A DNA stretch of 64,000 bases, from the NCBI GenBank assembly GCA_947179485.1, contig OX359249.1:50851402-50915401 (forward strand), read 5' to 3'. The notes below the pieces were generated by a model that saw nothing but the letters and a program-made list of their open reading frames with translations, was not told where the DNA came from and searched no databases. The position numbers and the translations under genes are program-made. This stretch comes from Allacma fusca. Its lineage: Eukaryota > Arthropoda > Collembola > Symphypleona > Sminthuridae. Positions 1-11,934 of this stretch are shown here, in pieces (positions within the stretch are counted from its first letter, which is position 1; each line of letters begins with the position of its first letter).

Positions 1-207
1 TTGGACTTTGAATTTTTTCGACTTGATTCACTAAAAACGTAATATCTTTTGAGAAAATGGGAATTTCGGCAAAATTTTTTCGACTTGATTCACTAATTGT
101 GATCTAATATTTTATTGCATTAGAAGTTACACGGTAATACACGTAAATATTTAGTTTTATTGGTTTAATGTTTCTGATGTCCTGAGTTACTCAGTTGTGG
201 TTTGATC

Positions 208-889
208 CTACTCCGTAGACGCAGATTCAAACATTTTTTTCTTTTCCTCCGCCCTGGCTGCCCTTTTTCTGTACACCTTTTGGCACCTACGTTGTTTCAT
301 TTTAACTTCGCCCCGATCCTTTTTCTTCCTTTCTTTCTTCAATTCTCTCCAGTCTGGAATTTTTTCTCCCTCAAACTGGAATTGAAACATGATAATTAAG
401 ATTTGCCAATTTGTGGCTCCTCTCTCTCTATACATATTGTACCACAATAGACTCTTACCAAACCTCCCGAATGGAGTTGACAGTTCCTTTGCCAACGCTT
501 TTCATGATGTCACAATCAAGTCTTTTGTCCTAGTCTACGCCGGGTTGATGGATAATAAAGTTAGGAGGAGGCCTCACGATTGTCGATTGACCTTCCCCGT
601 TAGGTCCAAGGCCTCGTTGGGTAACGTAACTACAAAAAAGACAAATACAAAGCTAGTCTACACGGGCTTGCGAATAAACTTTGTAACAAAACGGCCAAGA
701 TATAATACCCTAGGCGGTTGGCCATCAAATTTGCTGTCCAATTAGTTCCAGTCTCTTTGTGAAACTTTGAGGCCTTCCATGCCTCAGGGAACTCGAAAAC
801 AACATCCGCGGCACGCTTTCGCCGAGCTTCTTCGCTCTGGTCCGAAAAGGGTGGATACGATTCTTGTCCATCAGACCTGTAACAAAAAA
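208..889 (-). CDS. Unidentified gene fragment: two candidate exons, lysine-rich C-terminus
   Basis: I do not recognise this protein. Reading the minus strand, an acceptor (pyrimidine tract then ACAG) opens an exon at about 888 that runs in frame to about 730. It contains SDGQESYPPFSDQSEEARRK and later FEFPEAWKASKF, a polar, charged, protein-like composition. A second acceptor (TTTCAATTCCAG) opens a terminal exon at 374. It runs to a stop at 208 and is very rich in Lys, Arg and Glu (KKERKKKDRGEVKMK; ends ESASTE), so it is probably helical or coiled-coil. The connecting exon or exons between 375 and 730 are not resolved. It lies downstream of, and on the same strand as, the PHD/transposase gene, so it could be a second gene of the same mobile element or an unrelated host gene cut by the window edge. 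The splice sites are seen; that they form one gene is inference. Confidence 0.3.
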
Positions 890-1514
890 GTGGTGAAAAT
901 GTATAGCAACGTCAACGTGTTCAAAACAAAGCGTATTGCTCAAGAATTGTCAGCGAAGCAATGCCGAGACAACGACGTCGTGAATGGTAGTGTTCAGTCG
1001 TCACCCAAATCAAAAAAAGTTAATAATGTTATTCCTCCGGCATTGTCTAACGTGCACATACAAGCAAAAATACCACAAGTTTTTATATGTAAACGTTATT
1101 TATTACCAATGGAAAGCGTGTTACTTAGCAGCTAACTATATTACCATTCCACTACATCCTTTTAATTTGTACGCTAATGTGCAGCTACGATACCTGAATC
1201 TACAAAATAACTTAACGAAAACATAAGAACGCGCATGCTAATACGGAAGTTGTTAAGCTATACAACATCATTTTGTGTACTATACATTTATATAATTGCA
1301 TGTCATACCACGTTGTGTACGTTCGTAATACTACATGGAAATTTAGAAACTACGTTTACAAGGAACATGTGATGGAGATTGTGAGGAAATGGACAGCGTG
1401 GACAAAAAATGTTATTACAAGTTACAATACAATACAAGCGTAACAGTGTTTACACCATAAACGGTCATGTTACATCTACACACAAGCAAGTAGTTACTGG
1501 CTAGTTTTCGATTA

Positions 1515-4500
1515 CTACTGACGTGCTGCTAATCTGTACCACAATAAAGACACGCATTCATGCCTGGGACACACTCGCGCGGATGTCATGTGGTCATTTA
1601 TAAGGCTATTGTACACTTGCAGCTCTCCTTCCCATGGAAACACTGTGAAGTAATGATTTGGATTTTTTTGGAACAACGACGCTGCAGCTAACTTGTACAA
1701 CTTGTGACACACGTTGATTTGTAAAGGAACATCGTCGAACTTTGTTCCGCGCTCACTGCTGTTGGCATCCATGGTTGGACTCAGTAACACAATTGGAACT
1801 GGATCATATTGCTGTTGGTAATGCAGTCGTTGGGAAATCAGCCGATTGCTGCAACCTGGGTGAGGGCACAAGCGTAACTTGGACTCGCCGTTCATGTTGG
1901 CAACGATCTTTGCAGTAGTCTTCTCCCAATAATGACCTGTAGCTAGTGGAGTTGTTACGGTATGATCTCTGCACTTGGAAACTTCCTCAAAGACACGAAA
2001 GATATCATTAAGTGCTTTGCCAACCATCTCGTATTCAGAGTACCACATATCGAATACAACGGTTTTCTCGCTCAGCCTTCCCTGTTCTGCTTTAACAAAT
2101 TTGTCATACTTGGTAACATTCAACATCCAGTGCTTCTTAGCATGATTGAATTTAAACTTTCCAACCAAGTTTACGCACTCAACTACAGCCGCGGCTGTTT
2201 CTGCGTTGGGTAGATCATCTCGTGAAAAAAAGGCACGAATGTTGGAGTACGTTTCTAGAAGGTAAGTTAATACCATTAGAGTGTTATCCAGCGGACAAGA
2301 GTTAGTAAACGTGTACTCCGGTAGATCTTTGGCTTTATTTCCCCAAGGAACAAACGGAAGGCCTTTCAAAGTATCACTGGACCCATTCGGTCGAGCCACT
2401 TGGACGCCCTTTCTGTTCCAACGGACATACCCTGCTGATTCTGGAATGAGGCAGAATTCAGAAGCCGCTTGTGAGTCTTCATAGAATGCCGTTTTGGTGT
2501 CATGAAATTCCCAGCCGTAGTTGTCTGCACTTGTTTTGCGTTGGGAGTTGGTGTCGGTTTTACGCTTTTCAATGCTGCGGCGTTCTTCTTCCGCTCGTTT
2601 CCAGTTTGCTTGTGCAGCGTTGCAAGAAAGTCCTTGCATCTGCCTGAACACATAAGTGACCAATAAGACTAGTATCAATAGGGTCTTTTGTGTAGACTGC
2701 TATGCAATACTCAATCACAGCCTTACCTTGAAACATGCTCTTGGATGCACGAACGTATCTTCCAACTTTCGATCTCCGATTCCTTTGCTCGTCTATTTTA
2801 ATGGTTTTGTTCCAGTACTCAGCAGGCCACTGATGATCGCGGATGTGAGTGTCTCCTCGGATGTCATACATAACGTGAGTTAGTAACGGCGTGTATGGCA
2901 AGATGTCACGAAGCAAGTAAGACGCAAAACTCGTGCTATGATATGCATTGGGTTTGGTACTGTTGTGTTTCAAAGCGTCATCAGCGATGTTGGAGGCCAT
3001 GTCTTGGAAAACAATTCCGAAACAAGTCGACTTATAAATAGAAGCTTTGTCGCTAGAACCAGTCGCTCGGGCAACAACAAGAGCACAGAATGGGAAGGAA
3101 TCTGTTTTAATTGCAAAAAATTATACCACAAATCCCATATGTACCAAATGTTACATGTACGTTATTTCGTGTCTTACCTGTATTATCACCAACCGGAAAT
3201 GTGTGATGTATAGTTGTTAGTGTGTTGTCCACGTCCATCGTATGGTACTCACTTAGACAGAGGGTCATTACTTTTCTAATGTAAAACAACACTTTTCCCA
3301 TTGTTGTGGAAGTCAAAAATTTCTTAAGCAAGTACTTCAGGTCGTGAACGACGTCTGACTGTTTGGGATAGTGAACCCGGAGCTCCAACATCAACGTTTT
3401 CATCATGTGTGCTCGACAGACGTGGAAATTGACATGAAAAGGCTGACGCTGGTTGCAAAGTTCCATGTAGCACATGTTGAGATAATCCTTGATTTTCACA
3501 CCGTCACCGAAGACATCTAGCGCGGCGTACATAAGAGCTAACCCAAAATCTGTCTCAATTCTTTGGAATAGTTGCTTATTCCTGAGGCGACCAACCTTTA
3601 CTCTACAGAAATTTCAACAAATTAAAACGGATAAAGTTGTGTGTGAAACTACTGCAAAAACAACGTACAACATTTAACCTACTTCTTGCTGTATCCCCTT
3701 AGAATATCTGACAAGTTGTCAGCAGTATGAGTATTGGTCAGGAACTCGCAAACAGCAATAGGAGCAAACCCTTTGAAAGGACTTGCTATGCTCAAAGCAT
3801 ACATGTACGTTCGGGTGGATCCTTCTAAATCCGGTATTTCCTGCACCAAAGTCCCAGTGGCATCGAAATGAGCAATCACCGGTTGTTTGTAATAATGAAG
3901 GGCATCAATAATATTTGCTTGCTCGTCGCTATACATTAATGCATAAAAGGGAAGGTTGCTCAGTAAACGAATAAACCGCTGGCCACTACTGCGCTCTGTC
4001 TTACATTCCTCAACAAGGTCCCAATAGGGATCGGCACAATTATCTCCCTCCTTGTTTAGCTGTAAGCATATAACTTCGATGCAATGCCAATAACGTTTAT
4101 TGGAATGACTTTTGTGGACATTTAAGTAAGTCGAATCGGTTGTACTACCTCATACTTCATTTTACCAAATAGACGTCGCTCTGGCCTAGTGTTTTCGTTG
4201 CCAGCTAGTATCGCTTCCATGTCCACGTCTCTATGTATTTCAGTGGCAACAGCTGCGGAAGTCTGGTGAGCCAACCTCTTTTTAACATCTTCCCTTCGGT
4301 AATTTTGAAATTTCCGAGAAAATATGTCATTCTCGCTATGGAAGAATCCACCGTAGCAACTGCAAAACATTATAACTATAACAATCTTGTTTTCGAATGT
4401 TGTTCCAAACCCCAAACCTTTGAGTCAATGTTCTTACCGTGCCGTGAACTTCAACGGAGAACCTGTGTTGTTCCGCTTACACTGCATGATAAAATGCATG

Positions 4501-6048
4501 CATTTGGGTCAGTGTCCCTGCGTGTATATGTAGGATTCTTTGCTTGTCGGAGTGAAACGAGTTTTTTGAAAACAAGAACGCAGAACTTATTCACGGCAGC
4601 GAAGGCTTCGTTGACAAAATCCGTCCATCCACGTAGTAACTTGTCCTTGCCATCGGCGAATCCAACGAACCGACCCCAACCTACGTTGTCAACTTCAAAG
4701 TTGTAGACAATCACAGCCACGTCGGTCCCATGAACAGCCTGCACGTATACATTTACATACGTTAAATGCAAGACTGATGCATCGGAGCAGCATGGAAAAC
4801 TATGTTCAGTAATGCAAAATTACCGTATTGTTCATCTTGTCAGTTTGTTCGTAGTGATTCACTGGAAAAGATCCTGTCCTTGCGCTGACCTTAGGCCGAA
4901 ACTCACAATCAGAGCATTCCGATGGATGGTTGCTGCTCGCATCGTCAGTAAAGCACCGGTCCTGTTCCAAGTAACGAAAAGCTTGCAGGTCATTAGACTG
5001 AACTTCGTTGGTATTGATGCAATGATCCAGTTTGGGTTCTGCATCTGACACGTTCGGTTCACGCTCTTCAGAGGGTTCCCACGAGGAATCTGTTTGCGAA
5101 TGATTTAAGCCTAGATTAAAGTCATACATTTCTTCATGGTCCAACAGTGCGAACATGCATATCATACCACTCGATGAGATGGTTAAAATCCTTGATCGTT
5201 TCCGGGATAGCCTCGGCGAGGAACACCTGATCAACGGGCCAAGCATGCTTCGCTTGGTCTTTTCCAATTCCTGCTCGAAACAATCTTCAGTGCTCTTGTT
5301 CTTAGTCGGGTTGACTTGAGCATGGCCTACAATGGCACTAATTTCCTCGGGTGCCATACGACGAACTATAACAGCAACAATCTTACATCGTGTTTTAACA
5401 TGCCATTATAAGGATAATTAGGGGAGAGTAAACAACGTGGAATAGAACCTGAGACGGATTTCAGAACACGAGATGGTAATGAAACAAATGATATTCCGCA
5501 GCATGTAGGACACATCCAATCAGCCAGAGCAACCTTGCGCAAATCTACTCTAACGCATAGGACGTGATACCATTGCGAGCACTGCGTACATTCAACCCAG
5601 CCACCCTCAGCATGGCCCAAGCAGTGCCCACAACGTTCGCTGCTGGGCACAGGTGGTTTTGGAGTAGAATGGGCTACAGGAGATGGCAGCATCCCAGTAA
5701 TTTCATGCAGTTGACGTAAATACGCCGTCTGCAACATTACAAAACATGGATATACAATGATATGAGAAAAGTGGTCCCATGTTTGTAAACACATGAGAAA
5801 TAACCGAATGTAGGGCCTACCCTAAGTCCGTCCCGATTTTCCCGATCCATAGTCCATAAGATCTGACGGTCCCCATCCGATGCCGTGAGATAAAACGTCC
5901 GAGCCAGTTGATCATACACCCCCTTTTGTTTCCTGTATGACGCCGTCATCCAGTCATTAGGAACGGAAGAGATGCTAACCATAGCATCCACTAAAGCCCT
6001 TAATGGAACTTTCTCCTGACTCCATTTCAGTTTCCTTGGTCTACCCAT
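1515..6048 (-). CDS. Multi-exon PHD-finger / RNase H-fold transposase-like protein (MULE/KDZ-type)
   Basis: Probable DNA transposase or a gene derived from one. The first exon, 6048-5821, starts MGRPRKLKWSQEKVP and splices in phase to exon 2 at 5728. Exon 2 encodes a PHD zinc finger (CGHCLGHAEGGWVECTQC, then WYHVLC and WMCPTC), which in this family reads chromatin or binds protein. The core is four exons whose phases agree perfectly: 4359-4149, 4059-3683, 3602-3178 and 3101-2727. They carry HFDATG (first catalytic Asp), APIAVCEFLTNTH, ETDFGLALMYA (second Asp) and VCRAHMMK, the spacing seen in MULE/KDZ-like transposases. A C-terminal exon to 1515 has NSCPLDNTLMVL and CPHPGC; its role is unknown. 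Uncertain parts: exons between 5387 and 4360, and the 2727 to C-terminal junction, where the only acceptors (2643, 2639) give the wrong frame. A frameshift or a missed intron is likely there. A related fragment lies at 60.0-60.5 kb. Class assignment is by motif memory, not by search. Confidence 0.6.
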
Positions 6049-7321
6049 GCTGTGAATAATGATGCAAGACGAAAATGAACGCTAAGTGCATAGAAATCAC
6101 TCTGAAGTACAAATCCTAACAAAATATATCTACGCACACAGTCGAATCATAACAAATCATAAAAACAAAACATAACCTGTTACAGTTATTACATGACTAC
6201 GCTATAGACGGTGGGAATTACAACAAATACAAAAATATACAAATGACACCAATATAACACAAATAGTTCCTAGTCAAGTAAATATTACACTAGCAATGAA
6301 CAGTTTCAGCCATTGGATGGCACCTGCAAGAGGTTTTTGCCCTGGAAAGGCACTGTAAATTGAAAGTTTGTTCGACCATTTCAAGTCCTATGTACGGTGG
6401 CTTTTATGCGTATTACCTATTTACCCATACCAAGTCAACGTTAAGCGCACTCAAGCGACAACAGTTGCTTAGCAATAACTCATTTTTATAAAATGTGACT
6501 GTGGTAATTTACTAGACTTGACTACTGAACCAGCTGCAGAATCAAGAGTAGGACTACACTTGACTATTAGTACAACCAAAACTCGGAATAAAAGCAGTAT
6601 CTTAATGGTCGTACTTTTGTACTTTTCACCAAACCACAAAACAAAAACAAACGTACAAATTACAGCGGCCAAAGTTCACAACTTATTTGATACTACGGAT
6701 AGATACATAATTTTGTAACTAATTAAGAGACTATTGTCGATTGACATCCCTTCGAAATCTTGTTACTTTTGGTTTGTGCTTACACACGCCCAATGCCCAC
6801 TCGGGATCGGAATGAAATTTTGTGGGAGATTAGGTACCTGGCCCAATGACCCAGCGAGAGCAAAAGTTTGTGCCATCTCGCCCTGGTTTGCGCGGGAAAT
6901 CGTACAAAAGGTTTAAATTGTAATGCGTGAACACAGGGTCCCTCCTCTCCAACTTAAATTTTCCAATGTTAAATCCCATGAGAGAACTCCATTTGCAAAT
7001 TTCACGAAAAAAAATAAAAATGCATCAAAGCTTGTTAATGGCCCTGATAGCACAACATTAGCATGTATGCAAACTTGATTCGGACCATCACGCCCAAGTT
7101 TCCAGTGGAAACCTGATTTACATTACATTTTTTTAAGATACAAGGAAAAACAATCCCAAACATCCATTGGCTTTCTGAGGAGCTAATCAGCAGGTCTCTA
7201 CGTTGCGAAAATTCAAATGAACATACTCACTCCATATAATATAAGATTTGCTGTAAAAATAATATTGAGTAGATCAAGAATCCAAGATTTGGTTTAGGAA
7301 AAGGTAGTATCGGAAATACAT
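6049..7321. other. Stretch without recognised gene
   Basis: This lies upstream of the PHD/transposase start codon at 6048 and would hold its promoter. The sequence is AT-rich. The short ORFs here (for example around 6470-6720) overlap on both strands and show no protein character. I saw no repeats, RNA genes or terminal inverted repeats. Confidence 0.5.
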
Positions 7322-8128
7322 GTCAATAATCAACACTAGGACGTAAAAACAGCACCTGGTTTCTTGAGTGGGAGCTAGAATCCCCTCTTCTAAGTTGAAA
7401 GAGTGGATAGTGACCGTGACCGTGATGGTAAGAATCAAATATTCGCGCGCTCTAATGCATCGACGACCATAGCTCTGCGCAGCTAGCTATTGCATCTCGC
7501 ATGTAACTATTTCATATCATCGCAACTTACATTTGCCTTGCTTAGCCAACAATAGTTGGCTGTGCAGTGCTAGTTTATAATAATTCTGATCTCCTCTGCT
7601 CTTCAATTTACCAAGCAAGTTTGTCATTAAAGTGTTGCTTACTGTACTCTATGGCAACCCATCTTCATGGACTCACCATCTCTCACTGCTCGTGCATATT
7701 TGAATATTTCTAGCCGTAAATACTAATTAAAGGACTGAGCTAACCCTCACAGTTGCCTTATAGCACAATCTAAATATTCCATGAAATGTAGCAAACACCC
7801 AAGGAATGACAATCATCTCAGTAGACATATTTAATCGAATTCCATCCATAACTGTGTGCTTTGATTTTTTGGTAATTGTTCTTTTACTAGTTATTTACGT
7901 TTCCTTAATAGTTTATAGCTTCTACTAGCATTCACATGCATGAGCTGTGAGAGATGGGATTGGTTGCCCTAGAGTACAGTAAGCAGCATTGTCATGATAA
8001 ACTATCTTGTTTGGTAAAGTGCAGAGCAGAGGAGAGTAAAAATATTATAATTAATACATAAAATATATAATTATAAAAATACCCTGGAGCAACCAGGTTC
8101 TGTTTTTACATCCTAGTATAATCAACAG
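7322..8128. repeat. Foldback / long inverted-repeat element (MITE-like)
   Basis: Two nested pairs of inverted arms are visible. The outer pair is AATCAACACTAGGACG followed by AAAAACAGCACCTGG near 7328-7360, matching the complement of 8090-8123 (AACCAGGTTCTGTTTTTAC, then CCTAGT). The inner pair is about 7588-7700 (CTCCTCTGCTCTTCAATT, then TTGCTTACTGTACTCTATGG) against about 7925-8040. No coding sequence is seen. A smaller element (7376-7574) sits inside the left arm. Ends are approximate and I found no clear target duplication. Confidence 0.55.
7376..7574 (+). mobile_element. ~200-bp MITE copy (CTAG-end family)
   Basis: This copy runs from CCCCTCTTCTAAGTTGAAAG to GTTGGCTGTGCAGTGCTAG. Diverged copies of the same unit occur in reverse at 33882-34073 and 37938-38190, and forward at 36410-36627. 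GCTAG flanks both ends and may be a short target duplication. It is non-coding and lies inside the left arm of a foldback element. Confidence 0.55.
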
Positions 8129-8720
8129 TATTATGTATTGCATATATTATATTATAAAAACCGGATACGAATTTTGCTACAAAATTACGGAATCTAATAT
8201 TTTTTTCAGTAACTTATTTGTAATAAGGGCTCATGAGGCAGTGAACGTTGATGCCGTATACATGGCACAGATTAATAACCACGCTGTATTGGTCAACAAA
8301 AAAACCACAAATACAATTTGATTCAGGATTTCGCCACCTTTTAAATCCAACCTAACTAAAATGGAATAAGCATGTGTGCGATATAAAATATTTAAAATTA
8401 TTCATTAACGAATAAGATGATTGCAATGGAATCCTTAAGGAATACTTGAACATTACTACAATACTTGACATTTGAACATAAAAGAGTGCATACAAAAGAG
8501 CTGATTGTGAGTAAAAAAGAATCTGTGGAATGCGATAAGTGATGACTTTTGGCATCCCGTATTGCAAAACTATATTTGTTTCTTTAACATTTTTTCAGGC
8601 TCGTGATCCGTTTCGTATTTTGAACAATTGTTCATCAATACCAAAACAGTAGGTAAATTCAAACACCCACTAATTAAACATTGTCACAAGATTTTTCCAG
8701 CATAATTTAATATAGGTTTA

Positions 8721-8879
8721 CAGGAAAAACTCGATATAACGGATGGCACTACAACGGAAATTTAGTTACACCGGACAGATTTGTTTGTCCGGCTCCCATA
8801 TAACCAATGCTAAAATTATTGCACACAACGGACATTTTTTACTGGTCCCCTGGAAATCCGTTATATCGAGTTTTTCCTG
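8721..8879. mobile_element. Tc1/mariner (pogo/Tigger-like) MITE
   Basis: This 159-bp element has near-perfect terminal inverted repeats (CAGGAAAAACTCGATATAAC and its complement). A TA dinucleotide sits at each end (8719-8720 and 8880-8881). CAG plus TCGATATAAC ends and a TA target are typical of pogo/Tigger-derived MITEs. The short ORF across it is terminal-repeat sequence and is not a gene. Confidence 0.75.
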
Positions 8880-9860
8880 TACTTCATTTACTGTATCAGT
8901 GATTATCATGCAAGTCGTGAAGTTTGATTGCACGATTAATTTTATTACAAATTGAAATATTAGTTACAACAAATCCTTGAGAATCTTAAAAGATGGACCT
9001 GGGTACAGGTCGAATCAATTATTATTATTATTCTATTACTTTTTATTAGAATAGTTTTACTTACATCGGACAGCAATTGTTGAATCCTACTGTAGATTGA
9101 CAAAACACCCTAGGTACAATGAAGATTAATTTGTAGAAATATTTAAAATCCAGTTTAAGATGAAAATGAGTGAAAACCAGTCAAAGTAGCAAACTCAACT
9201 CGAGTCGATACTCTTTTTCACGAAAGGAAAAGATTCGCGCGATGCGAAATGCATCGACATTAGAATCATTGCAGTGTGCGTCATTTTAATAATGTTTTAA
9301 CCATTCAAATGAATAAGTCATTTTGGCTATTGTGTTTTTAATTAATTATTTATTTTAATCAGTTTAATACCAGTTGGTTTGAAAAATTAATTCTCAATAG
9401 TACTCAAGGGACCCGATAAGGACCTGGAATCTATTTGATCAAAGGCTAGTGAACACTGCGAGCCTTTACAAAGGCAGTCTTGAGCATCTATCTGAGCATA
9501 GAGTTTCGTCGTGGAAATGCATTAAGTTATAGAACGGCTGGTATGGCATAGCGAGGAAGATTACGACAAGTGCTTGGAAGTGTGGGTGCTGGATATGTGG
9601 GTGCTAAGTCCATTCTTATTATATACGAGGCCATGCTAAAAGGGATGTTGTGATGTTTGTTTGGCTGAAATATGTAAAGCTGCCAGATGCCTACTATTTT
9701 ATTAGACTAGATACTATTTGCAAAGACAATCTACTGGGAAAAATCGAGTTTTGTACCAAGTCTACTGTTTTAATGAAAATGACTTAAAAATCTACTTTTT
9801 CACATTTGTCAAACAATAATAATACAATTTATGCTAACAAAATTCAACAACCAACGACTA
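8880..9860. other. Stretch without recognised gene
   Basis: AT-rich sequence with a short ATT microsatellite near 9022. I saw no coding signature, splice-bounded exon or terminal repeats. Confidence 0.5.
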
Positions 9861-10344
9861 AGGGAACGTCCATCAATGATGTCATCCTCTATGTGGGTGA
9901 GTCAGTTTTGACTTGGATGACCAAGTATGACAGAGTCAGTGGGTCTCTACAGAACTAGGTGATATCACCCTCAATTCAAGCGCTCACTACTCACAATTCA
10001 TACTGAAAACTTGAGCCATCTTTGGGCATATTGTTTTAAACACAAAAATCGCAAGCTTCTTTTTATTCAAATACTATCCCGTCTGTTACTTAATTACTAA
10101 TTGCGAGCCTTGAAGTGAAAGAATTTAAGGAATGACAACGATGCAACTACGTTTTAAATTGTGTTATGTACATATTTATGCGCTAAAATCGTTGATTTCC
10201 CGGTCTTATACAGCATAGCCAATAGGTGATGTCACCTATTGGGGTGGGTCCATCAGTTTTGTCAGTGATGACACGTGATGACACCTATGGCATTGGGTCC
10301 ATAAATCCCCTTTTTTAACATGACATCATTGATGGACGTTCCCT
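9861..10344. mobile_element. TIR element, ends AGGGAACGTCCATCAATGAT
   Basis: About 484 bp bounded by inverted repeats: AGGGAACGTCCATCAATGAT at the left, and ATCATTGATGGACGTTCCCT at 10325-10344. The interior has paired words such as GTGATGACACGTGATGACAC and GGTGATGTCACC. It is non-coding. The target duplication is unclear (TA left, AA right), so the superfamily is not assigned. Confidence 0.65.
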
Positions 10345-10426
10345 AACCAATAGAACTTGGTACACGTTTTGAGCACATTTTAAGGGAAAAGTCTAACCAT
10401 CACGAGTTTCCGTTGGAGCTTCTGGC

Positions 10427-11732
10427 CATACATGGGCACCCTCACGACGGATTGAGGGATGCCTCGCCCTCTCCCTCGTCATCGCTCTCACAAACTGCGA
10501 GGGGGATGGCGAGTACAGTACACGTTGATTTTAGGCGCCCTCATGAACATGAGGGAGAGGACCTATGAATAGGGTGTGAACGAAAGAGGGCGAGGCAGAG
10601 TACACATGTAAGCCCTCATAACCCTCTTACCTTAATCGTTATGCGAAAATCATACATATATTGTTGTGTAGCAAGACCAACTTCATAACGTCTAAGGTAC
10701 ATGGTTTATGGCCCTGCGCAAAATCCCAGTTTTAATTTTTTAAAGTAAAAGGTCCTCTTGCTTAGGTTAAAATTTCTCATGTTAAACTCCAGAAAAAAAT
10801 TTCATTTTAGGATTTCGGGGAGACATGGTCATTTGTAAACACGGGCACCTGGGCTTTATATTTGATTAATGCTGTTTTCAGACTCTACTATTAATTATTA
10901 TACGTATTATTAATATTACTGGTCTGAGGTTATTGAACCTATTTGTGACTAATCTTTATTAACCGGAGACGTGGAAAACAGCTTTGATCAATAATAGTCA
11001 TTTTCTGAGCTACTGAATCGATTATAATGAAGAATTATTGTCAATGACAACAAAAATGTCTTTTATAACAAAATATTGTAGTTTGACTACCGAATATTTA
11101 TCCATTTTGCCGACAATTAAAATTTAAGGAAGATAGGCACTTTTTACCGCTGATTTAGAATTTTAAACTTGTTTTTTTACGTTATTTTCAGGACAAAATC
11201 GAAAAAACATTGTAAATTTTCAAGTCTTTTATACTTTTTACAATTATGTCAACCACGAAATATAACATGTACCTGTACCCAAATACCTGTGTAAAACCTG
11301 CACCAATTAAGGGCCTTATTTTGAATACAGTAGTTTATTTCAAGAACAATTTTTTTAAAATTTGTTTTGATCGTTATGTTGTAGGAAATTTTATAAACTT
11401 TCTAAGCTATCCAAAAGTTCCGTATGTTCAGAACTGGGGGAATGTCGACACATATTGAAGTTGTCATATTTTAACCGAGTGTCCGCGAAAAAGTTATTTG
11501 AAGGCACATGTATTGTAGGAAATTGTAGGGGGTTATTTGCGTGTAATATAAAATAACGAGGGCCCTCATGAGTGCGAGGGAGAGGGGTGTATTTTAAAAG
11601 TAGCCCCTCACGAGGGAGAGGACGAGGACAACCCGTAAAGTGTCGCTCGATTGATGACGAGAGAGAGTGCGAGCAGGCTATATTCCATCCCTCGCACAAA
11701 GAGGCAGAGGGGGAGAAAAACGCCCATCTATG
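10427..11732. mobile_element. hAT-type non-autonomous element, CCCTC-rich
   Basis: An exact 8-bp duplication CTTCTGGC flanks the element (10419-10426 and 11733-11740). The terminal repeats are CATACATGGGC and the complement of CATAGATGGGC, one mismatch apart. Eight-bp duplications are the hallmark of hAT transposons. Both ends are packed with CCCTC/GAGGG words (10440-10620 and 11560-11712) around an AT-rich centre without a transposase. The small ORFs at 11391-11872 are by-products of these repeats. Confidence 0.7.
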
Positions 11733-11776
11733 CTTCTGGCCTAACCATATGTAGCGTAATATGCGGCACCGGGCAC

Positions 11777-11934
11777 ACTAGGGAGTTTGTACAACAATTG
11801 CCGCGCGAGTACTCTTATAGAACGTATGTAACTTATAGCATCAAAGTGACGTCATTTTCGCTGGTCACGTGACAACTACGTCACTTTCCCTCACGTATAA
11901 AACTTATAAGCTTGCTCTATAACTCCCTACTATA
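11777..11934. repeat. Short inverted-repeat unit with GTGACGTCA core
   Basis: CTAGGGAGTTTGTAC near 11778 mirrors TATAACTCCCTACTA near 11920. The centre carries palindromic TGACGTCA and TCACGTGA words. It is a possible small MITE. No target duplication was seen, so this is tentative. Confidence 0.35.

Noticed and set aside
5366..5387. 21-nt intron between the PHD exon and the next open frame
   Set aside because: Far below workable intron length; the true exon join or a frameshift there is unresolved.
8743..8955. 70-codon plus-strand ORF
   Set aside because: Mostly within a pogo-like MITE and its terminal repeat.
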